A DNA stretch of 64,000 bases. Origin: Viscum album (Eukaryota; Streptophyta; Magnoliopsida; Santalales; Viscaceae). The notes below the pieces were generated by a model that saw nothing but the letters and a program-made list of their open reading frames with translations, was not told the origin of the DNA and did no database searches. This document shows positions 47,060 through 60,005 of this stretch, in pieces. Position 1 is the first letter of the stretch; every line of letters starts with the position of its first letter. Location: NCBI GenBank assembly GCA_963277665.1, contig OY728158.1, positions 597,890,818 through 597,954,817 on the forward strand. The letters are read 5' to 3'. Made by a program: the position numbers and the translations under genes.

Positions 47060-47450
47060 AATTTTCGTTATGTTTAATACTTTGAGACTCTCCATTGTAA
47101 ATGTCTCACTATTGGATATTCGGCACTGTTGAATATTTCTCACTGTTGTGAATGTATCACCATTGTGAATGTCTGAATATTTGTACGTCTCACCATTCAT
47201 AACTTTTTTCCATTGATACTTCTCACCATTGATACTTAACTTCATTGATACTTCTCACCATTCATATATATCACAATTTATACCTCTCACCACTGATGGT
47301 TTTCACTGTTGATACTTCTCAACCTTGATACTTCTCACTATTGATAATTTTCAAAATTGATAATTATTAGCATTGATACTTATCACCATTGATACTTCTC
47401 ACCATTGATACTTCTCATTTTCAATAATTCTCAACGGTGGAAACATATCC
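47060..47450. repeat. Minisatellite-like repeat, unit near ACCATTGATACTTCTC
   Basis: About 20 imperfect copies of a ~16-bp unit combining TCTCACC and ATTGATACT follow the end of the copia pol. The clearest adjacent copies lie at 47385-47415. It lies where the 3' LTR of the copia relic should be. The - strand open frame 47048-47245 is a by-product of the repeat. Confidence 0.75.
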
Positions 47451-48245
47451 CCATTAGATTTATCATGCCTTTATCTATTCTTGTTATCTTTAATGTTTTT
47501 AAGCATCAAATTTTATTTTCTTTATGGTTTATTGAATTTATTATCCGATTCAAATATTTTTTTATTTCAATTTTTTGAATCGATAAATTCCAAATGATAT
47601 AAAATTAAATGTTTTTCTAATTTCAATACATCTTCCATCATGACTTTTCTCTCAATAATTATTGCAACTCGTTCCTCTCCCTGTTTTTTTTATCCTTCAC
47701 CTTCGCCCAAGCTAAACGAGTTGATCTCCATGCCCAAAATGAATCAATCTTTAGTTTCATAATTGGATGAGTTGTTTCTTACATATAATAAAAATGGGGA
47801 ACCCATTCTTCCTACTATAGTTGATCCAGTAAATCTTGAGCTATCAAATCAAATAGTTTTACGCCAAAATAAAGTATATTATTATTAGTTACATTCGATT
47901 AAATCTTTAGTGCTTAATGTTCTTCAAAACGAATGATGGATGGAATGGTCTTCTTCAAATGATATAAATTTTAATCCTTGGTTAGTATATAAATTATATA
48001 AATATGTGGAGTTTTTTATGATGAAAATGAAGAACAATTATGAATATGTGTTAATGGAGATAATATTTCCTTTTCTTTAAGGTAGTGGGAGGAATGTTTG
48101 AAAGATCCAAATGAAGGTGTGTTTAATGATTATCACGAGAATATTATTGTTTCAAAATATGATTTGATTTATGAAGATTCTCTTAATGAGTTAACTAAAT
48201 ATTCATTTTTATGAAAACCAATTGCTTTCGATCTTATAAGAGATT
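47451..48245. other. Nothing firmly recognised
   Basis: Moderately AT-rich, with no protein motif or paired repeat found. It may be the rest of the copia relic's 3' LTR. Confidence 0.4.
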
Positions 48246-48249
48246 AAAT

Positions 48250-49107
48250 GCTTCTTTTGAATAACTAGCTATTAAATTATAGTGATCAACCTAACCTGAA
48301 TTAATATTATTTATTTTTACATATTAAATTTATTAAACTAATTTAACAATGATTGTGTATACACCTAGTGTGTGACCCTATAGGCCTATTTATCAATGGA
48401 ATTATGAATTACTGCCTAAATTTAAAGGTTAATATTAGACAACATGATATGTAATCCATAGAAAAATATGTTAATGTTCCAATGAAATCCAACCTCCAAC
48501 TAACATTAAATATGTAATTTTATCTTTTTATCATCATATCTATAATAAATCAGGTTTAATACAGATTTAATAAACCTATAAATTTTATTTCCCTTTCTTT
48601 GAATTTCTGAAAATGAACCCACCCACTAAACACCATGGACATCGATTTATTTAGGTAGTTAATTTTATAATGGGGATTGATATATCAACTTCTATTATTG
48701 GATAGAAGGGATAAATACTTTCACTCATTATCCCTTAATTCTATATCACTTATGATGCACACAGCATATCCCACTCCACCATAAACATATTTCTTCATTA
48801 TTTTTTTAAATACATGTATGCATGATGTGATATTCATTAATTATAATCTTAATGTCTAAGGATTGATACACTTGTCAGTGGATGGTAACATAAAACAAGA
48901 TTCAAGAATAATTTTGGGGTACCTTAGGGTTCTAATAATAGTGGGGAACTTTTATGACATTTTACTGTGACATATATCTTAATAACATGTCCCATACAAA
49001 TATCATGTAGAGAAATAAAACATTTGTGATAAGAACACTTCATTGATTAACAAAAAAACATGTCATCAAGTACTTAAAAAGAAGGGTTTAGCACACAAAC
49101 TTCAACA
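48250..49107 (-). repeat. 3' LTR fragment of the Tork-like copia relic
   Basis: Aligns in direct orientation with about 55750-56777. Shared blocks include TGTGTGACCxTxTAGxCCT (48370/55863), ATGAAxCCAACCTCC-like text, CTTTGAATTTCTGAAAATGAA (48598/56093), and GGATAGAAGGGATAAATACT (48700/56198). The right edge is ACTTCAACA at 49107, that is TGTTGAAGT on the element strand, next to a purine tract. The first ~960 bp of the partner LTR have no counterpart, so this copy is truncated on its left. Confidence 0.7.
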
Positions 49108-52100
49108 GATCCCCACATTAACTAGAGCCAACATAAAATTGATTAAATTCCTCTATACCTCACATGATACTCATGATTCTTCTAAGATAAATTCATCTTT
49201 AAGTGTTCTATCATGATTTCTTCTATGGATACTCAAATCACTGTAAATTCTCCACATTAAAAAAAAATCCATAATCATATGAAACTTTTGAAACTTTTTC
49301 TTATCCCCTTGGTTTGGACTTGTATCCCTAGAGAGAACAATTGTATTAATATTTCACAATAAAATTTTATAGGTTATTTAATTATATTTTACCACATATA
49401 TATCTTGAAAAAAAATTAATTCTCCACACTTCCATTGTTAAATTTGAAACTACTTTATACCAAGACCTTATTGTGGATTTGTTAAAAACTAGATGCTTTG
49501 AACTCTTCTAGAACATACCTCCTACATCGAGCTAAAATGTATTTAGAGACAGTATAACATATGATCATTATGATTAGTCTAAATTTTATCATCTATATAT
49601 ACTCTAATTTCTAGCTCTTCATCTCTTCCATACAGCAGGAAAATATCCTTAGTTCACCACCAATACTTATGGATTTTCTTGAAAATAATCCAATATTGTT
49701 CACCAAGATATTCTTGATATACTACTACCATAATGAAATCATAAAAAACATCAATCCTAAAATATAATATGCCATGTGTGATAGATCGTATCACAAAATG
49801 ATATGAGCTCTTACTCATTATCTCTCTTTCCTCTTGTGACTAAGGACACATATTCTTGGAAATTTTTATACCATGTCACACTATAACCAATCCTCTATTG
49901 AACTGAACAAATTAAATATATGGTCAATATATATACCTTTACTTATTCCAATAATCCTCTTGTATCTATCACGAATGATTTTGATTCATAGAATGTAGGC
50001 TTCTTCACCAAAGCCCTTCATGGAGAAGAACTTGCTCAACCATGCCTTAACCACATACAAGCTTGGTATATCACATCCAATAAGTAATATTTAATCAAAA
50101 TATACTATTACTAAAAAACATTACACTCACTAAACCACTTGTAAAAACATGGATCACATTTATTCTTTATGATACCAAATTCCTTTATGGGTTCATCGAA
50201 TTTAATTACCCATGACCTTGATGCTTGCTTTAAATGCATTCCATTTTTTGAATTTACTGGAGGAAAAAACCCGTCAAGCTATGATATATAAACATCCTCA
50301 TGAAGGTTCAAATTAAGGAATTCAATTTTTACATCCATTTCACAAATCTCAGAGTCATGTTAAGCTTCTATAGTAATCAAATTTTTTATGGATTTAAACA
50401 TAGAAACTAGTGAATAAAATCATTGTTAATGACTTGACAATGTCTGTTTTTTTCACTATACATGTTTTATAGGTATTTTATTTGGCATCAATGTCAATAT
50501 TTCTCTGGAATATCCATTTGAATCCAATGGTTTCTACATAAATATTTTGTTTAATCAAAACACAAATATGTTTTTCATAGAGGGAAATTATTTTAAAATT
50601 GATGGATTCTTTCTATCTTAAATATTTTTATCTCTTTGGTGCATCTTTTTATGATAGAGGATTCTAATAATAAACCAATAAGGATTCACCATCATTAATT
50701 ACTATAAAACCATATCAATTTATTTATCTTACCTCTCTAGCGCTCTAACATAGTACCTGAGTTTCAGGAACACCTTCTTCCACAAGGAAATGTGAAATCA
50801 GTTCTTGTACCAACAATTTTGGTATCTAGTGAATCAACTTCATCAAAGTACATATTGATGACACTATACTCCTTATGGGTTTTTTCATTCTTAGAAAATA
50901 TGGAATATCTAGAAATAGTCACTTTCTTGTCTAAAAGTTTTCATAGGTAGTATCCCATGGTTTCCTTACAATTCCTTACAAAGATACTTTTCATTCCTCA
51001 GGGTTATTGTTTATTACCTGAAATAGCCTTAACAAATTCTTTATAAACCCATTCATGAACATGTGACATAATTGGTTTCTTTCTTCTTTATAACTTGAAA
51101 ATAATATCATTTTACACTTTGGTTGGTACTCATTTTATAAGTTATAATTCTTCAAATAATGCATATCCCCAAAATGATAATAGAAGACATTCATTACTCA
51201 TCATAGACCTTACAATGTACAACAAGGTATGGTTCATCCTTTCACTAACAACATTACATTTGGGTGTATAAGGTAGATTGATTTTTGATAAAATCACATA
51301 CTCCTGTATAAATTCAATAAATTATTTGTTATGATATTATCCATCTCGATCCAATTTAAGTTTCTTTATATTCTTACAAAGATAAATATCAACCTCATTA
51401 TTCAACTCATTTTACTTCTCAAAGAATTCATTGTAACTATTTAAGTATATATAACCATCCCTATTCAAGTCATTTGTAAAATTAATAATGTTTGAGAATC
51501 TATATCTATATTATAATTAAAAAGGTCTACACACATCAGTGTTTTCCTATTCTATAAGATATGACCCTTTCACATTGACCATAAAATGTTGGTTTGGTCA
51601 TCTTTCCTTGTAAATAAGAATGAATTATTTCAAGTGGATTTAGCTAAACTAAGTCTAAATAACTGTCTTCATAGAGATTTTTAAAAAAAATATCATTTAG
51701 TTGACCAATAAAATGGTGCCAAAATTGGATGTCATATGAGTCATGCATAATATTTTCATTATGTATTACAATATTTTATTTTATTTATTCAATACATAAG
51801 AACCATTATTTAACTATTTCATACCATAACTTATTCTATATTTAAAAAATATGCAGCCTTTATTTCCAAACATAAAAATAAATCCATACATATCTAAACA
51901 AGAAATAGAAATAATGTTATTGGTAACACTAGGAACATAATTATAGCTCTTTAGGCCTAAAATAAATCATTTTGGAAATGTGATATGGAAGTCTCCAATA
52001 AAAAGAGTAGCCAACCTTATTCCATTGGCAGCTTGTAGATCCACCTCGCTGCCTACAACCTTATGAAGCCAAATTGGTTTTTATATTTAGATACAAATTG

Positions 52101-54770
52101 TAGAGACACGTGTATTATTTTAAACCCAACTTATATATATATATAAATATTACACATGATAATTAATTTACCTAAATCATCTATTTTTTTCTTTGGTGGG
52201 GGAAATTTATCTTACATCACCTTTCCTTTCCTTAATATCTTCTACTTCTTCGTCGAGGGATGATTTTATCATGCCTTATACTTGGGAGGAGTATTTGGCC
52301 CCACTTCCTTATTCCTCCTTTTCTTATTCACCATAAAGATATTGGGCCTTTCACACCCCATGACATTGTAAAATTGGATGATAATATAAATATGTTCTGA
52401 TTTTGTCTTCTTGGTATTGCCCATGTTTTAACTAATAATAATACTAGATAACATTTTGGATAGTTATTACAGAATGACATCCACACATAGATCATCAAGG
52501 GTCATAATACCCAAGGTGTTCAGGTGCTCAATATAGCCAATAATATTGACAACCTATACCCATAAAGTCTCTACTCTCTGTGATTTCATGTGATTGGATA
52601 TTTCATATCTCTATAATCTCTCCTTCTATTGATAGAGTTCATTAAGGTGAAAAATTATGGTATACACATACATATCCTCATATTTCTTTAAAATAAAATT
52701 TAACATGGAAGATAAGGTAAATCACTGGACTTAAATTACATCACCTACATGATTTAGATAGAGAGACATATTTTCGTCAATAGCCTCGTTGGAATAAAAC
52801 CCATGAAGTGTGGCTTCAAGAATGTAAAATTGTTGTTTGTGGCATAGTATAATTCACATTTTCTAATACATATCTATTAAATTAATTTCAGATCTAAGGT
52901 TATCATTCTCTATTATATATCATAGTGATATTTTCTATGTCTATTTATTTTCCATTTTTTGCAAATTAAGAACAAATAATCCATATTTTTTTCATCATAA
53001 AAAAACATTAAAAATATTTCATTTTATTAAATTATCTATTAATATCACACTATTTTAGAAACCTAATATCCCTCACCATTAGTATTATAACAACTTTTTA
53101 CTTATATATTCTTGTTTCTGGGATCCATATTCCCCTTATGATAACCTATAATTGGGCCCATCAATCAATTTCAAGTGTTTTAGATAAGCATAACTTGAAT
53201 AAAATATTAACTCACACATCTTTGATCCGTTGAGTAGACTCCCCAATACTAAAATATTAGTTTAGTATTTACTTAACATTAGCCTCTTAGTTACACTATG
53301 TATTTCTTGGGAAGTCAACCCTTGTTGCAAACTAAGTAATGTCAACCAAAAATTATATGTTAAATTTCAATGATTTTTGAAAGCAACCCACATGATTCAG
53401 TCAAGCACTTTGAATATGAGTTTAATTATTACTTATGTCCTAGAAGGCTAAGATGACATAATATTTTAATTGATATATTTTTCTTCTTATACACAAATCC
53501 AATTTTTAATTTTTTACATTCCTTGGTAATATTTAGTGGATTTTACTTAATTGATTAACAATGTTTATCAAAACATTCACACATAATCTGGTTGTATTAT
53601 ATTCCATCTTGAATGATTGTTAATTCATTTGTTATGTGACCACATAGCATTCTCAAACATAAATAATTAAAAATGAAACTGGTCAAAATAAAATATATGT
53701 ACTGTGATCATGAGATTATATAATGGTTATTTTATCCAGGATATAATAAACTAACCCTTGACCATTAGGTAAAAACACACCTTGAATCCTAAAATTTTTT
53801 ATGTAAGAATGTCCCTATTTTTCTCCGATGAATTGTGTTGATTGATCTAACCTTGGATACATGACTGGGACAAACTCCACATTCTTGGGATATCCCTCCT
53901 CACATAAAATTTTACTCGCACATGGGTCAGTGGGTCCAATGTATTGGATAAAATGGGTTTATATAAAATAAATAGTGGGCTTTAATTACCTTACATAATA
54001 ATGAATGGGGATGAATCATAGGACACCATTTTAATTTAATAAAAATAAATTAAAATAAACTAATCATAAATAGAGGGTTGGTCTAACATCATGATCATTT
54101 ACTAATCAGTATGCAAAGAGAATAAATTTATAATATTCTTATGAATTACTTCGATTCATTATATAATTAAAATAATGTACCATGAATTGATCTAGTTAAT
54201 TAAATTTATCTTAATTCCATCCAAACACCCTTAGCATACAATCATTAATAATTTTAATCAAGATTACACTGATTTAATGTTAATTATCTACATAAGTGTA
54301 CGTGATTTCAACCTCATGTGTTCGTCAAAATTTTAATTTAGAAATTAATTTAATTTATAATTTTGAATCCTATTAAATGGGGTTTACTATCGAATGAATA
54401 AATCACATAATACATATTATATAGGTTTCATTATACATTTAATTATTCTTTATTCAATAATTGATAACACTTTTAGCCTCAAGATACATGGCATGTAGTA
54501 TTATACATTTTGTGTAATTATCTTCATCCCATTTCCACAACACACTATTCCCTATTTTTGTATCTGATACATGGAACTCTAGGGACACCACATGTAATAT
54601 CCATATAATTCTTTTTTTAATCATTAACAGATTATTTATTATGTTATAGACAATGAATAAATTAATAGATGATGATGTTAGATATTAAAATGTAACATTT
54701 TATGTTATAAAAAATTCAAATGCATTCAATCAATAATTGAAAAATAAAAAATTACAAGATAAGCATGTGA
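49108..54770 (-). pseudogene. Tork-like Ty1/copia pol and gag relic
   Basis: The - strand, read across stops, gives integrase near 51100-51300: SERMNHTLLYIVRSMMSN then LLLSFWGYAL, matching SERRNRTLLDMVRSMMS of Tork elements. RT follows near 50010-50600, with DVKIEFLNLNLHEDVYIS, KNGMHLKQASRSWVIKFDEP and KCDPCFYK matching the Tork run VKTAFLNGNLDEDVYM...GLKQASRSWNKRFDE. Further along SMKGFGE corresponds to the SMKDLGE region after the RT box. A purine tract GGGGATC on the - strand touches the 3' LTR at 49108. The 5' half (about 51700-54770) should hold gag but is too decayed to read. Many stops; inactive. Confidence 0.8.
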
Positions 54771-54784
54771 GCCCTCTAATACCA
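54771..54784 (-). other. Primer binding site of the Tork-like relic (initiator-Met type, degraded)
   Basis: On the - strand TGGTATTAGAGGGC, one mismatch within the core TGGTATCAGAG. It lies between the decayed gag region and the right LTR, as expected for a - strand element. Confidence 0.65.
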
Positions 54785-56777
54785 CTTATAGATTATAGGT
54801 GAAATATAGTAATTCTTCAAAGTTATGAACAACTTTTATTTTAGTCTTAAATAAAATTTAATATTCATTTACAATATCATAAGATAATTTCCCATCGAAA
54901 CATTAGATTAATAGATGACATTAATATTCATGAAATATAATAAAAGGATATTCACATGAAATCCATATTTAATTTTTAATAAGATATAGAAATAACTAAA
55001 CTTATAATTCTCTCCTCTTTGATGATTAGATGGAATATATTTATTACCATCATCAAGACACTATAGGATTAAAGTACAAAATCTATTTAGTGGTGATCCA
55101 CAAGTGCACCACAATATCTGATCAATGTCATTGAACCTTTTTGTGAATTCATGACTGATCCTAGTCGATTGTATTATCCATACATAACCACATTAATTTT
55201 CTTCTCAAATATGGATAACTCTTGGTGCTATCTCAAATATATAATAGAGGAGAAGAATAGATCTATTTATATAACTCTAGATATATATTTATATATATAT
55301 CTATTTATCTATGCATCTAGATATATCTCTTGATAACCCTTTTTTTCCATTGTAAACACCCAAAAACTAACTTTATGAAAGTGATATATTTAGATATAAC
55401 CAGATATAATTATATATTTATTATGGTGGGTTTATGATTTAAAAATTAGACATAATACCTTAAACAATTATAATATTCTTAATTATCCCCCACATCCTTT
55501 TATAAAATTAATATTATTATTAATCACTTAATATGTGAAACACATTAAGAATATAAATAAATATCAATTATTTATAATTGGACCATTAATCTCAATTCTA
55601 TTTCCCTTATCATCATTTATTGACCCTCATATAATGACCATTTTATCAAACAAATTCCACTACAAAATATCTTAAGTTAATATAAGAAATATTATTTTCA
55701 CCAAAATTTTAATGTATAATTTATTATTTATTATATGAATCACCTGATTGATCCAAATAACTTCTATTTAAATTATAGATTACATATAAACCATAGAAAA
55801 TGATATTTATTCTTACTTATTAAATAAATTAAGTGAATATAAATAAATATGGATATAATCTATGTGTGACCTTCTAGACCTCTTTCTCAATGGAATTTGG
55901 TATATGTTCCTAAAGATAAATGTTAGAATCTAAAAACATATATGTGAATCCATATAGAATGAATTTAATTTCATAAGGACTTCTAACCTCCTACAAATTT
56001 TTATCATGTAATATAATTTTTTTATCACTATATCTCTAATCAAGAAGGTTTCATACTGGTGCCATCAACTTATTTACATTATTTCTCTTTCGTTGAATTT
56101 CTTGAAATGAACTAACCCATTGAACAATATCAACATGAATTTCTGATGGTAGTTTTATTCAATTAAAGGGACTAAAATATCAACGTTTATTATAGAATAG
56201 AAGGGATGTATCCTTTATTTATTTTCAAGTAATGTTATATCACTCATTACATACCCAACATATCCTACATATCCATGAACATATGTCATCATGGTATTCA
56301 TTAGTTCATAAATATATGCATGTAATTTTTTCCACTAATTAAAATTTTAAATTATAAGGATAAATACACATGTTCACATATAGGAACATCTGATGACACA
56401 TGAAAATGTGTATTTCCTATTGATTTTCAAGTTCTCATAAACTCATATATTGGAGATTACCAAGTTAGAATACCATTAAAATGTTTCTCACTGTGTTAAG
56501 AGCCTCCTACCCCTAATAACATGTCTAGTCTATATCCCTTCACCCAATAGCATTCGGTCATAGAACAAGATTCAAGAATAAATTTTTTGCACCTCTTGGT
56601 TCTCATCATAGAGGGTGACTGATTTTACCTTTTGGTGTGATACATATTATAAGGACATTATCACATACAAATATAATATATATAAAAATAATCACGATAT
56701 GATAAGAAAACTTCTTTAATTAAAAAAATATGTAATCAAGTACTAAACAAGATGGTTCTAATCCATGAACTCCAATA
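54785..56777 (-). repeat. 5' LTR of the Tork-like copia relic
   Basis: Bounded on the left by the PBS and on the right by CTCCAATA at 56777, which aligns with the other copy's end. About 1990 bp, of which only the right half (from about 55750) aligns with 48250-49107. It is AT-rich and includes an AT dinucleotide run near 55275-55300. Confidence 0.6.
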
Positions 56778-59575
56778 TGGGGTTAAACCTTAATGTTGGA
56801 TAATGAGTTCTTTGTTATCCAGGTTTTATGTCTATATTTGGGTTTATCATTCACATCAGGCCAATTTTGTTTCCCTGACAATGGATATTCACTCACATAT
56901 GGTCAAATTTTTTTGGTCTTAAACATTATCTTCATTTTTCAATGTTGTATGACAATAAATATCATCCATTATTTGTCTAATTTGAACCACCATAAGCATT
57001 AAAAACCAATTTATGTTATAAATTATATGATTCTAAACTATGAATAAAAGATATATAAACAATTTTTAGGTTAAAAATCATTATGAAATACATGATAAAA
57101 ATTCCAGTCTCTACTCATTATGATATTCTATTTAATAGATTTTGCAAAATATATAGCATAAATAATGGTAAAGAAGACAAAAATTCCTATTCATTTAAAA
57201 ATTATAAAGGGGGGACTAATAAAAATTAATGTCATTACTCAGTTATCCATTATATTTCATTCAATATAAAAAAGTTACATTTTAAACTAGAAAAAAAGCA
57301 AATAATTTTATGAATCTAACTCTTCACTAGATTAATCTATGGAACACTAAATTGATCCCCTAGTCATAAAAAAAATTAATTCAAAACCTCCTCACTCAAT
57401 TAAAATGAGATAAAATAGTATTATAAGTATATAATCATTAATTAAAAGGTCACTTCTTCACATTTATCTTGATACCCCTTTCAGATAATCACATAATTAA
57501 GAAAAAATTTTATATCCCTTTTCCCTATAAATTTTTTTCAATACACGATTGAGTAACTATTAGGGTGACCGAATCCTTCTTGGATATGATTTTATCCATT
57601 AATCTTATTCATAGATTTGATTTCTAATTCATCACCCGCCAATGGCCATGATTCGGTATTCTATTCTTAGTGAATTCAAAATCCTTGATCCAGTATCCCC
57701 CTTTTGGAAACCTGTAACCTTGAGTCATGATTCTCCTCTTGGTATCCCCAAAAACTATGTTTGTATTCCCATTATCCCATGTTTATATGAATTTATAAAA
57801 TATTTATTGAATAATTTTAATAGACCCCCTATTAATGTTGAATAGCATTGTTGGTTGTGAGACACTAAGTAACCGTTGTTGAATGTTTTTAGTCTTGGAG
57901 GAATGCCCCCCTTAATGTCATGCACTATGTTTTGGATAGTTTAAGAGTGGTCTTACTGTTTCCAATAGTAAACCTCTTATATGTTTTTATCATCCCCCAT
58001 TGACTCATAAATTATTTCCTTATGATTAATTTTTTCTATAAAATAACTATTCAATTTTATTATAATGCACGTAATGTAACACGTTCATTCTTTCTTCCAA
58101 ATGTAAAAGAAATATTTTTGACATTTTAGGCTTGTATCCCTTTATATTTGGTTATAATGTTTTTATGATGAATAGAAAAATAGGATTTTATTACTCCTCT
58201 TTCTAGCCTAAATTATATGAGTTGAGAGACTCCTCTTAAAAACCCCAAATCCAACATTTGTGATTAAACTCTTGGAACAATTTGATTGGGTGCACATTTC
58301 TCATTACATAACTGTAAACCAAACGACACAACATTCCATCCCAAATTACATTAAACTAATTATATGTCTTTATCCTATGTGACATAATTATATTATGTAT
58401 GATACTGATCTATGTAAGATTTCCTAGTGTATGGTATTACCTATTCATGTTGAATATTTTATATAGAATCCGAACTATGATTGAATTATTTTATTATAAC
58501 TTGAGTATGATCCCAGTCTTTAAATATACTCCTCTACCAAGAACTAAATGTGTTTGATTACTATTCTAAGAGGATATGTAGGGACATATGATCCCCTATC
58601 TTGAGCCTAGCCATAAGACCCCATTTTTACCTTCTCCCTGGAGTAAAATCCTTATCCAATTGGTGTTATATTTCATTATTCCCTGTCTCACTTGGGCATA
58701 CATTCATCCAATTTAATCTTCCCCAATGTGTGAGTCATATGTGAATAAATACTCTCTTCTATGAACTATGTGTTCCTTAATTCCTATTCTTATAGGATAC
58801 ATACTAACTTCACAGTCTCTTATATCAAACTCTATCAAATATTAAATATTTATTCTATTTATTTTACCATTCAATAATTTTAGAATCCCAATTCATGTTA
58901 TATTTTTCCACATTATCCCTAAACTGGGATACTAGATGGCTCAGGTTTAGTATTCCTATTGGTCACACAAAAATCTAGGAACAAATTACTCGTGATAATG
59001 AAATCAAATTCTATGATTCAAATATTCCTTTTAGAAACAAAAATGAATGAATTCAATTATTCCCCTAAGAAAATCAAAATCCTTGAATTGATTTTTTCTC
59101 TTAAAAACTCAAAAAAAACCTTGAGTGAGATAATCCTATTAGTGATCATTCTATTCAGTGGATACAACACCAAAATCCTACTAGATATTCATTTAATGTG
59201 GAAAAACATATTTGTAATACCTCAGAATTATATCCTTTATGTTCTAAGTGAATCTAATTCCAGGGTGTCTTTTTTTATCCCTATACAAATATGCACCATA
59301 TAAATTCCCATGGAATCCATGATATAATCCTCACTCAAATATTAAAAGTCATGTTTGAAAAAAAATTATATTTTTATTTATAAATAATAATAATAAAAGG
59401 TTATATCAATGTAATTTATGATTACTCACTCACATAAATATAGGGATTCCTTAAATAAAAATTCACAGTATATTTATATGGTGGTTTGCATATCCCATTG
59501 CTAATAGGTCATATATTTCATCCTTTTCTTGAAAAAATGTTCTAAAATCTATAAATCCCATTTTGAGAGTATTTA
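56778..59575. other. AT-rich DNA, nothing recognised
   Basis: No protein, LTR or RNA motif recognised on either strand. Open frames at 57642-57845 and 58959-59303 (114 codons) have no family motif and are low-complexity in composition, so they are not called as genes. Confidence 0.45.
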
Positions 59576-60005
59576 TAACATAAAATGATTTTCATATATA
59601 GATATTTCATATTAATAAATAAATATTCAATATATTTTATAGATACATTCCCTAAGACTGAAAATGTTTAGTATCTTTAGAGACTAGATACCCAAAAATC
59701 TTATTTCATGAATGATCTTCATCATCTCCCACAAATAAATTCCAACATTGTAAAATTATTATAGATACCCTACATAAAACCATTATTCATAACCTTGTAA
59801 ATGTAATTATAATAAAGGGTGATCTCAAATGATTAGTAAATAAAAATAAGTGAGATATCAATGATCACTTAATCATGGAATGAGAAATATGTTATGAGAA
59901 CATGACCTTACCTTTTTATAATCCATTCCCAGATATCATAATCTTGAGTCATGGAATAAATCATTGTAGTTTATATGACCTAACATGTAAATAAATTAAA
60001 TAAAA
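59576..60005 (-). repeat. 3' LTR (part) of chromovirus relic C
   Basis: Aligns in direct orientation with 63579-64000. Both begin TATAACAT, and share ATTCAATATATTTTxTAGATAC (59628/63631), TTATTTCATGAATxATC (59700/63705), GAGATATCAATGATxA (59851/63849), and later blocks to the window end. The right boundary of this LTR is unknown because its partner is cut off by the window. Confidence 0.65.

Noticed and set aside
47060..47450. CRISPR-like array from regularly spaced repeats
   Set aside because: Units are directly adjacent and imperfect with no unique spacers, and the context is a plant retroelement.
58959..59303. 114-codon + strand open frame
   Set aside because: Ile/Leu/Lys/Asn-rich text as expected from random AT-rich DNA, with no motif and no neighbouring support.
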